Shown here piece by piece: positions 5,734-6,020 of a stretch of DNA of 6,020 nt. The DNA lies in the NCBI GenBank assembly GCA_002084985.1, contig MZGO01000068.1, forward strand, positions 1 to 6,020, in the 5' to 3' direction. The notes beneath the pieces were generated by a model that ran no database searches, was not told where the DNA came from, and was given only the letters and a program-made list of their open reading frames with translations. Source of the stretch: Thermotoga sp. 4484_232. GTDB lineage: Bacteria > Thermotogota > Thermotogae > Thermotogales > Thermotogaceae. A program made the position numbers and the translations under genes. Positions within the stretch are counted from its first letter, which is position 1; each line of letters opens with the position of its first letter.

Positions 5734-6020
5734 ATGATGAGGAAAGTTGGTATAGTGGATATTGGATCGAATTCCATGATATTCCTTTTAATGGATGAAA
5801 AGGGAAAGGTTCTGATGGAAAGAGTCGAGGAGTGGGGGATTGGAGGGTACGCCATCCCCCCTTTTTCTTTGATCTCAAGGATGAAGGAATCAATATCCAA
5901 TTTTGAAAAGATCTGTAAAGAGAACAACGCGGAAATCCATGTGTTCGGAACGGAGTATTTCAGAAAGCATCCTGAAATCTTTAAGGAACTGGTAGGGTGT
6001 TTACCTGGAAAGATTCTGAG
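5734..6020 (+). CDS. Ppx/GppA-family phosphatase, N-terminal fragment
   Basis: Only the first 95 codons are in the window. Residues 5-17 read VGIVDIGSNSMIF, the phosphate-1 loop (DIGSNS) of the actin/Hsp70-like fold of exopolyphosphatases and pppGpp phosphatases. GTEYFRKHPEIFKEL at about 71-85 corresponds to the family's (A)TxAxRxAxN segment, but with Tyr-Phe and Lys-His in place of the usual small residues, so this is a divergent member. The region between the two motifs is shorter than in Ppx/GppA of E. coli. Such enzymes act in the cytoplasm on polyphosphate or (p)ppGpp; which one cannot be told here. A GAGGG (5726-5730) precedes two adjacent ATGs (5734 and 5737); the second has the better spacing of 6 nt. 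The gene starts 9 bp after the chemoreceptor stop and is probably co-transcribed with it. Confidence 0.82.
   Translation, partial: MMRKVGIVDIGSNSMIFLLMDEKGKVLMERVEEWGIGGYAIPPFSLISRMKESISNFEKICKENNAEIHVFGTEYFRKHPEIFKELVGCLPGKIL

Overview
The window looks like chromosomal DNA of a hyperthermophilic Thermotoga-type bacterium. This rests on Lys/Glu-rich proteins, AGA-dominated arginine codons, strong GGAGGTGA-type ribosome binding sites, very tight gene packing, and an alpha/beta hydrolase whose catalytic spacing fits what I recall of Thermotoga maritima esterase EstD. No RNA genes, CRISPR arrays, insertion sequences or convincing rho-independent terminators were seen.

Layout. (1) 1-165, plus strand: C-terminal end of a beta-CASP/metallo-beta-lactamase (RNase J-like) hydrolase. 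It runs 10 bp into the end of the next, convergent gene. (2) 3535 down to 156, minus strand: one compact operon of a YtrA-type GntR regulator, an ABC ATPase, an ABC-2 permease, a UPF0145/YbjQ protein and an EstD-like secreted esterase. Genes overlap by 4-14 bp or are 13 bp apart. The esterase locus is broken: signal peptide and start of the DUF3887-like domain are in one frame, and the intact catalytic domain is in another. (3) 3536-3756: AT-rich divergent intergenic region. It holds the operon promoter, whose -10 lies inside a perfect 24-bp palindrome (likely the GntR operator), two smaller palindromes, and an extended -10 promoter for the rightward genes. (4) 3757-5724, plus strand: a complete 655-residue chemoreceptor with a Cache sensor. 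(5) 5734-6020, plus strand: N-terminus of a Ppx/GppA-family (actin-like fold) phosphatase, 9 bp after the receptor and probably co-transcribed.

How the genes work together (inference). The leftward operon resembles the Ytr class of self-regulated ABC exporters: the GntR protein would bind the palindrome and block its own promoter until an effector releases it, inducing a transporter made of ATPase and permease homodimers. UPF0145 and the esterase are coupled passengers, and the esterase has apparently lost its secreted full-length form in this genome. The rightward unit pairs ligand sensing for chemotaxis with a possible (p)ppGpp/polyphosphate hydrolase.
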